Assembly (NCBI GenBank): GCA_039809105.1
Contig: JBDHUJ010000010.1
Span: 1-44,312 of the forward strand
Direction: 5' to 3'
Origin: JBDHUJ01 sp039809105
GTDB lineage: Bacteria; Patescibacteriota; Saccharimonadia; Saccharimonadales; UBA4665
DNA: 44,312 bases
Each line of letters starts with the position of its first letter. Within the stretch, counting starts at the first letter, position 1. Shown here one piece after another: positions 1 through 6,761 of the stretch. The notes under the pieces are model-generated. The model was not told the DNA's origin, did not search any database, and saw only the letters and a list, made by a program, of their open reading frames with translations. The position numbers were made by a program, and so were the translations under genes.

Positions 1-2
1 CC

Positions 3-107
3 CGCCGGCTGGAGGATTTCTGCCGGGAATGGATGGCAAGGGCCAACCAACCGGAGTTATTTACCAGCCCCACCGAATACTTGCGGTTTACGCTTGTTCC
101 GGGTTAG
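3..107 (+). CDS. C-terminal end of an unknown protein (cut by window edge)
   Basis: An open frame runs in from the left edge and stops at TAG 105-107, giving about 34 residues that end in LRFTLVPG. The fragment contains FCREWMARANQPELF and has no recognisable domain. The next sequence is a TTGACA promoter for another gene, so this gene ends its transcription unit here. It could be a chance open frame, but the codon use looks like a normal coding end. Confidence 0.45.
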   Translation, partial: RRLEDFCREWMARANQPELFTSPTEYLRFTLVPG

Positions 108-134
108 TTGACTGAACCCGGAACAGCCGTACCA

Positions 135-163
135 TTGACAAGTAAGCATAAGTGTGATAGTAT
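135..163 (+). promoter_or_regulatory. Promoter of the 38-aa gene
   Basis: TTGACA (135-140), a 17-base spacer and TAGTAT (158-163) make a near-consensus sigma-70 promoter. Transcription should start near 170, about 44 bases before the ATG at 214. Confidence 0.7.
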
Positions 164-213
164 GTAAGCATCTAGTCAAAATAAAGATTAGAAATAAAAA
201 GAAAAACAAAACT

Positions 214-330
214 ATGACCAAGAAACAGAAACCACAGCTGAGTGCCGACATTGCTGCCGACGGCGGTGTACACATCAACGTCGATTGGCAAATGGACGAC
301 GTCTACACCATCAAGGTCCGCGTCGTATAG
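214..330 (+). CDS. Small unknown protein, 38 aa
   Basis: A 39-codon frame from ATG 214 to TAG 328-330 encodes a 38-residue peptide beginning MTKKQKPQLSADIAADGG and ending in DDVYTIKVRVV. It has a basic N-terminus followed by an alternating beta-like C-terminus. I do not recognise the family. A strong promoter upstream and a hairpin terminator directly downstream (353-376) frame it as an independent small gene, which is the main reason for calling it. The leader is A-rich with no clear Shine-Dalgarno sequence. Confidence 0.6.
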   Translation: MTKKQKPQLSADIAADGGVHINVDWQMDDVYTIKVRVV

Positions 331-352
331 TACGAACTCAGCAAACCGCGAA

Positions 353-376
353 AGAGCCGGAGTAATCCGGTTCTTT
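353..376 (+). terminator. Rho-independent terminator after the 38-aa gene
   Basis: AGAGCCGGA pairs with TCCGGTTCT across a GTAA loop and is followed by a short T run. The core resembles the terminator at 1021-1046. Confidence 0.75.
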
Positions 377-391
377 TCATACACAACGTAG

Positions 392-420
392 TTGACAAAA
401 AAGCACAAGTATGATACATT
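392..420 (+). promoter_or_regulatory. Promoter of the 180-aa unknown gene
   Basis: TTGACA (392-397), a 17-base spacer and TACATT (415-420). It overlaps an upstream in-frame ATG at 411, so translation must begin further down, at 459. Confidence 0.7.
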
Positions 421-458
421 GTAACCAAGCTAAAATAACTAACTTCCTAGGAAGTCAA

Positions 459-1001
459 ATGAGCGAACAAGCTAACCCACAACTAAACAATCCAGAAACA
501 GAGTCGCAAACAGCCCTGCATGATGCTATGGGCCAAGCCGAAGCTTTAGTTGATCTCGCAAGAATCGGTGCAGCCGCACAAGGCCATACTGTTCTTGGAG
601 AGGGTGTCGCAGTAAGCCACAGTGCACCAGAAAGTACGAAGCTGGGGGAGAGGTATGCGCAGCATAATGTCTCGGCAGAAGTTACTGCTACGCGAAGTAA
701 AGCCGCTCGACCAGGTTGGGAAGGTAGGCGCTATAGTGCGAAAACATCACAACTCCAGCCTATAGGAGGAGAGCCTTCGCCTGTCATAACTCATCAGGCA
801 CATGCAGCTTCGGAACATGCAGACGGCATCTCAAGATACCGTGGCTATCGCGGTGAACAAGGCAGTAGAATGGCTGCGGCAATCATAAAGGCTGCCGTAA
901 AAAGGACTGAGCCTGCTGTAACGGCACAAGCTCAAGAGAGTATAGCCGCTATAACCGCAGCACAAGCCAAGCTTGAAGATCGTCTGGGTCGAGAGAAATA
1001 G
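459..1001 (+). CDS. Unknown protein, 180 aa
   Basis: The predicted protein starts MSEQANPQLNNPETES. I chose ATG 459 because the in-frame ATG at 411 lies inside the promoter -10 region. It is hydrophilic, rich in Ala, Glu, Gln and Arg, and has no signal peptide or membrane segment. The middle is low in predicted order and contains ISRYRGYRGEQGSR; the last 50 residues (AAAIIKAAVKRTEP to AAQAKLEDRLGREK) look helical and could form a coiled coil. I do not recognise a family. It has its own promoter and terminator and so is monocistronic. Similar soluble, Ala/Glu-rich unknown proteins occur at 41964 and 42690. Confidence 0.75.
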   Translation: MSEQANPQLNNPETESQTALHDAMGQAEALVDLARIGAAAQGHTVLGEGVAVSHSAPESTKLGERYAQHNVSAEVTATRSKAARPGWEGRRYSAKTSQLQPIGGEPSPVITHQAHAASEHADGISRYRGYRGEQGSRMAAAIIKAAVKRTEPAVTAQAQESIAAITAAQAKLEDRLGREK

Positions 1002-1020
1002 CCTTACGAAATACTAGTAG

Positions 1021-1046
1021 GGGCCGGATGAATCCGGCTCTTTTTT
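1021..1046 (+). terminator. Rho-independent terminator
   Basis: GCCGGAT/ATCCGGC stem (1023-1038) with a two-base loop, extended by G-C and G-T outer pairs and followed by six T residues. Confidence 0.8.
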
Positions 1047-1048
1047 GT

Positions 1049-1087
1049 GTCACTCCCGCGCTGAACTTGATTCAGTGCGAGAATGAC
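1049..1087. repeat. Short imperfect palindromic element upstream of dnaG
   Basis: GTCACTCCCGCGCTGAA on the left is answered by TTCAGTGCGAGAATGAC on the right, giving a 39-base imperfect inverted repeat. The GTCAnTC...GAnTGAC ends resemble the termini of the palindromes at 2673-2745 and 17411-17476, but the interior differs. Confidence 0.6.
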
Positions 1088-1110
1088 AGGAGCGGCGAAA
1101 GTGCTTTTCC

Positions 1111-1139
1111 TTGATACTTGTCCCTTGATACTTGATACT
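1111..1139 (+). promoter_or_regulatory. Putative dnaG promoter formed by the heptad array
   Basis: TTGATA (1111-1116), exactly 17 bases, then GATACT (1134-1139), with ATG seven bases further. Both hexamers are made of heptad units. The spacing matches the leaderless promoters seen elsewhere in the window. This is inference from spacing and sequence. Confidence 0.5.
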
Positions 1140-1145
1140 TGTTCC
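1111..1145 (+). repeat. Heptad array (5 x 7 bp) abutting the dnaG start
   Basis: The units are TTGATAC, TTGTCCC, TTGATAC, TTGATAC and TTGTTCC, exactly in 7-base register. The array ends one base before the dnaG ATG at 1147. It is the single-arm member of the heptad family described elsewhere in the window. Confidence 0.85.
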
Positions 1146-1146
1146 T

Positions 1147-3030
1147 ATGGACTTGAAGGACGAGATTAAAGCGCGGCTGAGCATCGAAGATGTTATAAGC
1201 GAATATGTGCAGCTGAAACGGGCGGGGCGCAACTGGAAGGGCCTGAGTCCGTTTAGTGCCGAAAAGACACCGAGCTTTGTGGTGAGTCCGGATAAACAGA
1301 TATGGCACGACTTTAGTAGTGGGCGGGGCGGCGATGTCTTCAGCTTCGTGATGGAAGTGGAAGGGCTGGATTTCCGGCAAACGCTAGAGTTACTCGCACG
1401 CCGCGCGGGCATCGACCCCGACCAGTACCGCCAGAAGGGTGGCGGCGGGCCAAGCGGCAAAAGCAAAGAACGGCTGTTCGAAGCGAATGAGCTGGCCTGC
1501 AAATTCTACCAGGCGCAGTTCGCCCAGAACAGGACGGCGCTGGAATATGTGCTGAAAAAGCGTGAGTTTACGAAGCAGACGGCACTGGAATGGCGGCTGG
1601 GGTACAGCCCAAACACCGGTGGTGCGCTCGTGAACTTCCTGAAGAACAAGGGCTTTACGACCGACGAGATTCGCTTAAGCGGTCTGAGTGGCCAGCGGGG
1701 CGGGGATATGTTCCGTGGGCGGCTGCAGATACCGCTGTGCGACCCGAGCGGACGGGTAATAGGATTCACCGCGCGGTTGCTCGAAGACAATCCGAACGCG
1801 CCGAAGTACATAAACACCCCGGCGACACCGCTGTACGATAAGTCTCGACACGTGTTCGGGCTGCACTTGGCCAAAGAGGCGATACGCAAGAGCAAGTTCG
1901 TGGTGCTGGCCGAAGGCAACCTGGACGTCATACAGAGCCACCAGGCGGGCGTACGGCAAGTAGTGGCAACAGCGGGCACGGCGCTGACCGAACCGCATCT
2001 GAAGGCGCTCAGCAGGCTTACGGGTGATATCCGGCTGAGCTTCGACGCCGATAAGGCCGGGCTGGCGGCGACCGAGCGGGCGATTCCGGTGGCGGCGAAG
2101 GTAGGTGTTTCTTTGAGCATCATCACCATACCGAGCGGCAAAGACCCGGACGAACTTATCAAACAAGACGTGAAGATTTGGCAACAGATTATAGAGCAGC
2201 CGCAGTACGCCGTAGATTGGCTCATCGACCGTTACAGCGCGCTGGTGGATATGGGAAGCGCGCAGGGAAAGCGCGAGCTGAGCGACGTAGTGCTCCGGGT
2301 GGTGCGGCAACTGCCCGACCCGGTCGAGCAAGACCACTATCTCGGACGGCTCGCCGAGCTGCTCAGCGTGAACAAACAGGCGCTGACGACCAAGCTGGCC
2401 GGAGTGCCGGACGAAACCGCGCCGGTACGGCGCCGGGCGGTACAAAACCAGCCGCAGCCGCCCGACAAAGCACTGCTGGACAAACATCGTACCGAAGAGC
2501 ACCTGATGGCGCTGACGCTTATGCAGCCCAAGCTCCGCAGCTACCTGGTGCCCATCCGGCCCGAAATGATAGATGGCGCAGACGCCAAAAAAATCTACGA
2601 CTTCTTGCTCCTGCACCCGGATTTCTCCGGCGCGTCCGACCCTCGTGTTGCCACTGCTGCTTCCACCTCCGACGTCATTCTGAGCGGTAGCGAAGAATCT
2701 CAAACCGGGAAGGGCACAGATCCTTCGCTTCGCTCCAGGATGACGGCGACCGGAAGTTTGAGCGATGACTGGCAACAAGTTGCAGACTATGCTAAAATAT
2801 TGTCATTAGTCTATGAGACTCTCTACCAAGATTTAGATAGCCTCGAGCTCGGTTACGAAACCGCTCGGTTACAGGCGAAACTGGTAGACCAATACGTGCG
2901 AATACGAAAAACGGCGATTTCCCAGGCGCTCCAGTCCGCAGAGGGACCGGCGGCCATGGAACTTATGAAACAAGACAAAGAACTCAACGAACTATTACGA
3001 AGCATCAGCAAAGGAGAACAACGAGCATAA
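1147..3030 (+). CDS. dnaG: DNA primase DnaG with ligand-less zinc-finger domain
   Basis: Primase of 627 aa that makes RNA primers at the replication fork. I chose ATG 1147 (MDLKDEIKARL); an in-frame TTG at 1132 lies in the repeat array. Residues 1-95 match the CHC2 zinc-finger domain (GLSPFSAEKTPSF at 32-44), but the four metal ligands expected at about 34, 37, 55 and 58 are Ser, Ser, Asp and Ser. The RNA polymerase-like core follows (RGRLQIPLCDPSGRVIGF), then TOPRIM with EGNLDV and the acidic SFDADKAG. The C-terminal region carries an in-frame palindromic insertion at 2673-2745 (about residues 510-533). The stop overlaps the rpoD start as TAATG, so the two genes are translationally coupled in a shortened macromolecular-synthesis operon without rpsU. 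Confidence 0.97.
   Translation: MDLKDEIKARLSIEDVISEYVQLKRAGRNWKGLSPFSAEKTPSFVVSPDKQIWHDFSSGRGGDVFSFVMEVEGLDFRQTLELLARRAGIDPDQYRQKGGGGPSGKSKERLFEANELACKFYQAQFAQNRTALEYVLKKREFTKQTALEWRLGYSPNTGGALVNFLKNKGFTTDEIRLSGLSGQRGGDMFRGRLQIPLCDPSGRVIGFTARLLEDNPNAPKYINTPATPLYDKSRHVFGLHLAKEAIRKSKFVVLAEGNLDVIQSHQAGVRQVVATAGTALTEPHLKALSRLTGDIRLSFDADKAGLAATERAIPVAAKVGVSLSIITIPSGKDPDELIKQDVKIWQQIIEQPQYAVDWLIDRYSALVDMGSAQGKRELSDVVLRVVRQLPDPVEQDHYLGRLAELLSVNKQALTTKLAGVPDETAPVRRRAVQNQPQPPDKALLDKHRTEEHLMALTLMQPKLRSYLVPIRPEMIDGADAKKIYDFLLLHPDFSGASDPRVATAASTSDVILSGSEESQTGKGTDPSLRSRMTATGSLSDDWQQVADYAKILSLVYETLYQDLDSLELGYETARLQAKLVDQYVRIRKTAISQALQSAEGPAAMELMKQDKELNELLRSISKGEQRA
2673..2745. repeat. In-frame palindromic element inside dnaG
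   Basis: The left arm (2673-2700) begins CGTCATTCTGAGCG and ends GAAGAATCT; the right arm (2718-2745) begins AGATCCTTCGC and ends AGGATGACG. The arms are near-perfect inverted complements. It is translated as VILSGSEES...DPSLRSRMT, a peptide signature I recognise from this dispersed palindrome in other bacterial proteins. A second copy is intergenic at 17411-17476. Confidence 0.9.
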
Positions 3031-4145
3031 TGGCACCGAAGAGCGAAGACCCTAAGAATACTTTGGAGCAGGCAAAGGCGGAGCTGCTCGAGCAGGCGAA
3101 AAAGGCCGGCAAAATAGACGCCAAAGACATATCGGCGAAGATTCCGGATGTCCCGGAAAACGTCGAGATTCTGGACGCCCTGTACACCGAGCTTACCGAA
3201 GCTGGCGTAGAAGTTACGACGCCCGAAGAACCGGCGGCTGCCGACCTGAGCGACGAGTGGCTGATAGACGAAGACGAAGAAGTCCTGGTCGAAGACCAGA
3301 GCTATCTGGACGATATCGCCGACGACTCGGTGCGCCTGTACTTGCGCGAAATCGGTAAGATTCCGCTGCTAAACGCCGAAGAAGAGCTGGCACTGGCGCA
3401 GCGCGTCGTAGCGGGCGACAAAGAAGCCAAAGACCAGATGGCCGAAGCGAACATGCGCTTGGTCGTTTCTATCGCCAAGCGCTATGTAGGCCGTGGCCTG
3501 GACCTGCTAGACCTCATCCAGGAAGGTAACACCGGTCTGTTGCGCGCCGTCGAAAAGTTCGACCCGGACAAGGGCTTCAAGTTTTCGACGTATGCGACCT
3601 GGTGGATTCGCCAGGCTATAACCCGCGCCATCGCCGACCAGGCTCGCACCATCCGCATCCCCGTGCACATGGTGGAAACCATCAACAAGCTGCTGCGCAC
3701 CCAGCGCCGTCTGACGCAGGAGCTGAACCGCGAGCCGACCAATGCCGAAATCGCCCAGGCGATGGAAATAGACGAAGCCAAGGTCGAGCACATTATGAAG
3801 ATTAAGCAGGACATTTCGTCTTTGGACGCTAGTATCCGCGATGACGAAGAAGAGAGTGTGCTGGCAGACTTCATCGAAGACGAAGACACCATTACGCCGG
3901 AAGAAAGCGCCACTGGCCAGCTGCTGAAAGAGCAGGTGAAGGTCATGCTTTCGGCGCTGACCGAGCGCGAGCAGAAGATTCTGAAGCTGCGCTTCGGCCT
4001 GGAAGACGGCAAGCAGCACACGCTGGAAGAAGTCGGCCAGGAATTTTCCGTCACCCGCGAGCGCATCCGCCAAATCGAAGCCAAAGCGCTCGCCAAACTG
4101 CGCAAGCACAAAGACGCCCGCAAACTCCACGACTACATAAAATAG
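3030..4145 (+). CDS. rpoD: Primary sigma factor RpoD (sigma-70)
   Basis: Housekeeping sigma factor, 371 aa. It has a short region 1.1-like N-terminus, region 1.2 (SVRLYLREIGKIPLL), region 2 (RLVVSIAKRYVGRGLDLLDL through KFSTYATWWIRQAITRAI), region 3, and region 4 with the helix-turn-helix EEVGQEFSVTRERIRQIEAK that reads the -35 box. The acidic non-conserved insert between regions 1 and 2 of E. coli RpoD is absent, which is usual outside Proteobacteria. It starts at the ATG overlapping the dnaG stop, with AAGGAG at 3011-3016. Its conserved region 4 fits the TTGACA-type promoters found in this window. Confidence 0.97.
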   Translation: MAPKSEDPKNTLEQAKAELLEQAKKAGKIDAKDISAKIPDVPENVEILDALYTELTEAGVEVTTPEEPAAADLSDEWLIDEDEEVLVEDQSYLDDIADDSVRLYLREIGKIPLLNAEEELALAQRVVAGDKEAKDQMAEANMRLVVSIAKRYVGRGLDLLDLIQEGNTGLLRAVEKFDPDKGFKFSTYATWWIRQAITRAIADQARTIRIPVHMVETINKLLRTQRRLTQELNREPTNAEIAQAMEIDEAKVEHIMKIKQDISSLDASIRDDEEESVLADFIEDEDTITPEESATGQLLKEQVKVMLSALTEREQKILKLRFGLEDGKQHTLEEVGQEFSVTRERIRQIEAKALAKLRKHKDARKLHDYIK

Positions 4146-4176
4146 TGTAATGAGAGAACCGAGATAGGTTACTGCA

Positions 4177-4240
4177 CCCCAGCAAGAATCCTCTCTTGCT
4201 GGGGACCCCGCCTCTCATCGCGCGGGGTCGCCGTGGCGAC
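4177..4240 (+). other. Tandem hairpins downstream of rpoD
   Basis: Three adjacent stem-loops: CCCCAGCAAGA/TCTTGCTGGGG (4177-4204), GACCCCGC/GCGGGGTC (4204-4229) and GTCGCC/GGCGAC (4227-4240). The second and third share bases and would compete. They lie between the rpoD stop and its terminator. This may be a structured 3' untranslated region or a small RNA. Confidence 0.5.
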
Positions 4241-4270
4241 TCCGGCTGCTCTTTCCTGCGGGATACTGAA

Positions 4271-4303
4271 AAAATATCCTCGGAGTGAATCCGAGGATAT
4301 TTT
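4271..4303 (+). terminator. rpoD operon terminator
   Basis: AAAATATCCTCGGA (4271-4284) pairs perfectly with TCCGAGGATATTTT (4290-4303) across a five-base loop. The A/T ends of the stem would work in both directions. Confidence 0.85.
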
Positions 4304-4341
4304 CGATTGTTGCCATCCTAGTCCTAGCAAATTGGCAGTGC

Positions 4342-4370
4342 TTGACAGATGTATATGGTATATGTATACT
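4342..4370 (+). promoter_or_regulatory. Promoter of the toxin-antitoxin pair
   Basis: TTGACA (4342-4347), a 17-base spacer and TATACT (4365-4370). The ATG of the antitoxin is seven bases beyond the -10 hexamer, at the expected transcription start, so the message should be leaderless. Confidence 0.8.
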
Positions 4371-4377
4371 GCTATGT

Positions 4378-4608
4378 ATGATACGTACCCAAATATACTT
4401 GCCAAAGCCCATGTACGACCAGATAAAACTGCGGGCGGCTCACCGTAACACGTCTGCGGCAGAGGAGCTGCGGGCGTTGGTAAGCGAAGGCTTGGCACAA
4501 CAGTCCAAGCAGCCTCGGAAGCAAGGCCTACACCGTTTGGCACGTATGGGTGTGCAGGGCGGCCCCAAGGACCTGGCGGCCAATATCGACAAATACCTGT
4601 ATGAGTAA
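4378..4608 (+). CDS. Ribbon-helix-helix antitoxin of a PIN-toxin pair
   Basis: A 76-aa protein starting MIRTQIYLPKPMYDQIK. The short N-terminal strand (RTQIYLP) followed by two helices (MYDQIKLRAAHRNTSAAEELRALVSEGL) is the pattern of ribbon-helix-helix DNA-binding antitoxins. The C-terminal half (LHRLARMGVQGGPKDLAANIDKYLYE) should be the toxin-binding tail. Longer in-frame starts upstream are excluded because the promoter at 4342-4370 lies downstream of them. The gene overlaps the toxin start by eight bases (ATGAGTAA), the typical coupling for this kind of module. As in known VapBC systems, the antitoxin probably represses its own promoter; that is inference. Confidence 0.8.
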   Translation: MIRTQIYLPKPMYDQIKLRAAHRNTSAAEELRALVSEGLAQQSKQPRKQGLHRLARMGVQGGPKDLAANIDKYLYE

Positions 4609-5014
4609 AGTTATCATCTTTGATTCGAGCGCCCTTGTTTCGTTGGTGAAGAGTGACGACCAGTTGCACGAGCAGGCCCAAAAAGTGGCAAATGAGCTGG
4701 CAAATAGCGAGTATGAGCTGCTACTGCCTGCAGAGGTGTTGGCGGAAAGCCTGAACGTACTGGGGCGATTTGTTTCCAGGCAGGTGGCTCACGACATCGG
4801 CCAGGAACTGCTGCAACAGCACGCGGCTGGCGAGCTGCGTATCGTCCAGGCGGAATCGGCGGCGCAAGAAGCAGCCCTTGCCAAACTGCTGGCTGCTCCG
4901 GGCCAGCCTTCGTACGTCGATTGTCTGGTGATGGCTCTGGCCGACCAGTACAAAACGCCATACGTTTTCGGGTTCGACGCCTGTTTCCGCAAAAACGGCT
5001 ACCGCCTCCCATAG
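4601..5014 (+). CDS. vapC: PIN-domain ribonuclease toxin (VapC-like)
   Basis: A 137-aa PIN-domain protein, a Mg-dependent ribonuclease fold. It begins MSKVIIFDSSALVSLVKSDD, with the first acidic residue at D8 (FDSSALV). The acidic residue in LLLPAEVLAESLNVL comes next, and the third and fourth acidic positions are in YVDCLVMALADQY and VFGFDACFRKNGYRLP, so all four acidic sites look present. The length is normal for VapC. It is translationally coupled to the antitoxin. The likely target is tRNA or rRNA, by analogy with the family; the sequence does not say which. Confidence 0.88.
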   Translation: MSKVIIFDSSALVSLVKSDDQLHEQAQKVANELANSEYELLLPAEVLAESLNVLGRFVSRQVAHDIGQELLQQHAAGELRIVQAESAAQEAALAKLLAAPGQPSYVDCLVMALADQYKTPYVFGFDACFRKNGYRLP

Positions 5015-5052
5015 CGTCTAGAATTTACATGAATCCTAAGTCTTTGGTGGAG

Positions 5053-5061
5053 TGATACAAT
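5053..5061 (+). promoter_or_regulatory. Extended -10 promoter of the AbrB-like/Nudix pair
   Basis: TGA followed by TACAAT (5056-5061) forms an extended -10 element with no clear -35. The ATG is six bases beyond, so the transcript should be leaderless. Confidence 0.6.
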
Positions 5062-5067
5062 CAAGGT

Positions 5068-5211
5068 ATGCGAAAGGCTATCATCAAACTCGACGAAGGG
5101 CACGCGGGTTTTGTCTTTACCGAAGAGGAAGCGCGGCAACTCGGTCTGGCAGAGGGTGATGTGGTTGAGCTTTCTGCCGATGGAACGGCTGAGATTTGGA
5201 TTCAAGGATAA
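5068..5211 (+). CDS. Small AbrB/MazE-like protein, 47 aa
   Basis: A 47-residue protein beginning MRKAIIKLDEGHAGFVFTEE. The pattern of a short strand, then EEEARQLGLAEGDVVELSADG and a final strand resembles the swapped-hairpin AbrB/MazE fold, in which an 'xLGLxxGDxVxl' core is typical. It has no PIN or MazF toxin partner next to it. Its stop overlaps the Nudix start (TAATG), so the two genes are coupled. It may be a regulator or a structural partner of the Nudix enzyme. The family assignment is tentative. Confidence 0.65.
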   Translation: MRKAIIKLDEGHAGFVFTEEEARQLGLAEGDVVELSADGTAEIWIQG

Positions 5212-5612
5212 TGGCGGAATATATTGATAAACTGGCGCTGTTGTATGTAAGGGAAGGTAAGCTGCTGTGCAGCATGAGCTACGGCAAAGACACGTGGTAT
5301 ATTCCGGGCGGCAAACGCGAGGCGGGGGAAAGCGACCTGCAGGCGCTGAAGCGCGAGATAAAAGAAGAGCTAGACGTGGAGCTCGACGATGCGACCATCG
5401 AGCCGTACGGCGTGTTCGAAGCCCAGGCGCACGGTAAGCCCGAAGGCGTCATGGTGCGTATGACGTGCTACACCGCCGAAGTCATCGGCACCATCAAACC
5501 CACCAGCGAAATCGAAAAGCTCGGCTACTTCGATTCTACCGACGACATCCCCAAAAGCCCCGTCGACCACCTCATCTTCGCCGACCTGCACGCCAAAGGT
5601 CGGATACTGTAG
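5211..5612 (+). CDS. Nudix hydrolase, 133 aa
   Basis: A Nudix family pyrophosphohydrolase. The Nudix box is intact: the glycine of GGKREAGE, then ALKREIKEELDVEL, with the REIKEE metal-binding glutamates. A substrate cannot be inferred; the family cleaves nucleoside diphosphates linked to other groups, and small stand-alone members often act on oxidised or non-canonical nucleotides. I chose ATG 5211, which overlaps the preceding stop and has CAAGGA just upstream, over an upstream TTG. It converges on the kinase gene at 5618 with only five bases between the stops. Confidence 0.9.
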   Translation: MAEYIDKLALLYVREGKLLCSMSYGKDTWYIPGGKREAGESDLQALKREIKEELDVELDDATIEPYGVFEAQAHGKPEGVMVRMTCYTAEVIGTIKPTSEIEKLGYFDSTDDIPKSPVDHLIFADLHAKGRIL

Positions 5613-5617
5613 GCGGC

Positions 5618-6190
5618 TTAGACTATTTTCTCGATTTTGAGGATGTTTTCGAGAGAGCTAATCATGTTCTGCGGGCTGCCATCGTTAGCGATGGTGTAGT
5701 CTGCGTAGGCGATGGGGCCGCCTTTTTCTAGGTTTTCAATCTCGGCAACTTCGCGCGCTATAATCTGGTCTACCGAAGTGTATTTACGGTGTCCGTCCTG
5801 GCGCGACAAAATGCGCTCGTACCGGGATGCTCGTGGCGCGGCCGTGGCTATAACTACCAGTTTGCTGCCGAATTTGCTGCTCAAATATTTGTATTCGGTC
5901 CAGCTGTACAGGCCGTCGAGGACAACAACCTTTTCACCTTCTTTAAAATACGTGTCGGCTTTGCGGGCGACGTGTTTTGCTAAAACGTCCAAGCCTTCTT
6001 TGGCACGCATGTCTTCGCGAACAAATATTTCGTCTTTTATGTTGTCGAGCCCGCGGCGCTGGACTTCTTCGTACACCATGTTCCCGAAATGAATCAGGGG
6101 CCAGCCGTATGTTTCGTGCAAATAATCGGTGCAGGTGCCCTTGCCGGAACCAGGCATGCCCACGAGTGCAATAACTTTTAGCTCATTCAT
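5618..6190 (-). CDS. P-loop kinase of the UPF0200 / archaeal dephospho-CoA kinase type
   Basis: A 190-aa P-loop NTPase. Walker A is GMPGSGKGT near the N-terminus. The following GLDNIKDEIFVREDMRAKEG segment, VVLDGLYSWTEYKYL, RASRYERILSR and the late YADYTIANDG resemble the archaeal UPF0200 family, members of which have been linked to dephospho-CoA phosphorylation. A nucleoside monophosphate kinase role is the main alternative. The open frame extends about 100 codons further upstream, but that extension is proline-rich and unlike coding sequence. ATG 6190 sits seven bases after a TACAAT element, so this start is preferred and the message should be leaderless. Confidence 0.8.
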   Translation of the reverse strand: MNELKVIALVGMPGSGKGTCTDYLHETYGWPLIHFGNMVYEEVQRRGLDNIKDEIFVREDMRAKEGLDVLAKHVARKADTYFKEGEKVVVLDGLYSWTEYKYLSSKFGSKLVVIATAAPRASRYERILSRQDGHRKYTSVDQIIAREVAEIENLEKGGPIAYADYTIANDGSPQNMISSLENILKIEKIV

Positions 6191-6197
6191 CTCTGTT

Positions 6198-6203
6198 ATT
6201 GTA
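6198..6203 (-). promoter_or_regulatory. -10 element of the P-loop kinase gene
   Basis: TACAAT on the minus strand, seven bases before ATG 6190. No convincing -35 is visible. Confidence 0.55.
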
Positions 6204-6351
6204 CAAGAATTAAGAGGAATATGCCAGGGTTGCTTTCTGGCCGAAGGCGGTAGGGACGGACAAGCAGGCGGGGGAAATGGGGGTTCAAGAGAGGGGGGTT
6301 GCGGCGGGTGGTGCCATCGGTGATGACACCACCTCGCTGCGACCGGCGGGC

Positions 6352-6654
6352 TTACAGGATGATGTAATCCGGAATAGTTCCGGGGCCGACATCCCTTGTG
6401 CCAGTCTTGATTTCGACCAACCCCATGTCTGCTGCCATCAGGACGAGCAAGCGCAGTGGATTCGTCCCGCCTTTGGGCGTGGCCTTGTAGCACGCCTTGC
6501 GGAGTTGTGCGGCCGGTGAACCGCCATCCTTCAGTGCTTGCACTGCTGCGATGACAGCGACTTCGTAGTCGCTGTTTTTTATCCGGGGAAACCCGGAGCG
6601 GTGTGCCTCATCAATCAGCGCTGGGGTGATGACGAGGTCGATGGTGCGGGGCAT
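6352..6654 (-). CDS. Unknown protein, 100 aa
   Basis: The protein begins MPRTIDLVITPALIDEAHRSG. I chose ATG 6654 because AGGGAGG lies about 8 bases upstream; this is one of the clearer Shine-Dalgarno sequences in the window. It has a mixed helical centre (DYEVAVIAAVQALKDGG, NPLRLLVLMAADMGLVEI) and ends in PDYIIL. I do not recognise a family. It is soluble, with no signal peptide. About 160 bases of GC-rich sequence with no evident gene separate it from the kinase gene downstream. Confidence 0.6.
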   Translation of the reverse strand: MPRTIDLVITPALIDEAHRSGFPRIKNSDYEVAVIAAVQALKDGGSPAAQLRKACYKATPKGGTNPLRLLVLMAADMGLVEIKTGTRDVGPGTIPDYIIL

Positions 6655-6700
6655 TACGGTCCCTCCCTGGGCTTGTAGTGGCGGTGTTGCCACGGTTCTC

Positions 6701-6761
6701 AGAAACTGAGAGCGCGGAGCTGAACATATAGCGTCAGTTCAGATGCATACTCTCAGTTTCT
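6701..6761. repeat. Nested inverted repeat in the 6655-7034 intergenic region
   Basis: AGAAACTGAGAG (6701-6712) is the exact inverted complement of CTCTCAGTTTCT (6750-6761). Inside it CTGAAC (6720-6725) pairs with GTTCAG (6737-6742). The 380-base region holds only this structure and the promoter at 6999-7027; I found no gene or recognisable RNA in the rest. No T run follows, so it is not an ordinary terminator. Confidence 0.7.

Noticed and set aside
411..458. ATG 411 as the start of the 180-aa protein
   Set aside because: It lies within the promoter -10 region (415-420), upstream of the expected transcription start.
1506..2778. Long open frames on the minus strand opposite dnaG
   Set aside because: They mirror the codon bias of dnaG, which has clear homology; no independent support.
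4169..4681. Minus-strand 170-residue frame over the rpoD terminator and the toxin-antitoxin start
   Set aside because: Runs through a terminator and a promoter and is opposite two genes with known motifs.
5465..6519. Plus-strand frames opposite the P-loop kinase, and its proline-rich N-terminal extension
   Set aside because: Low-complexity composition, no start signals, and the kinase motifs begin at 6190.
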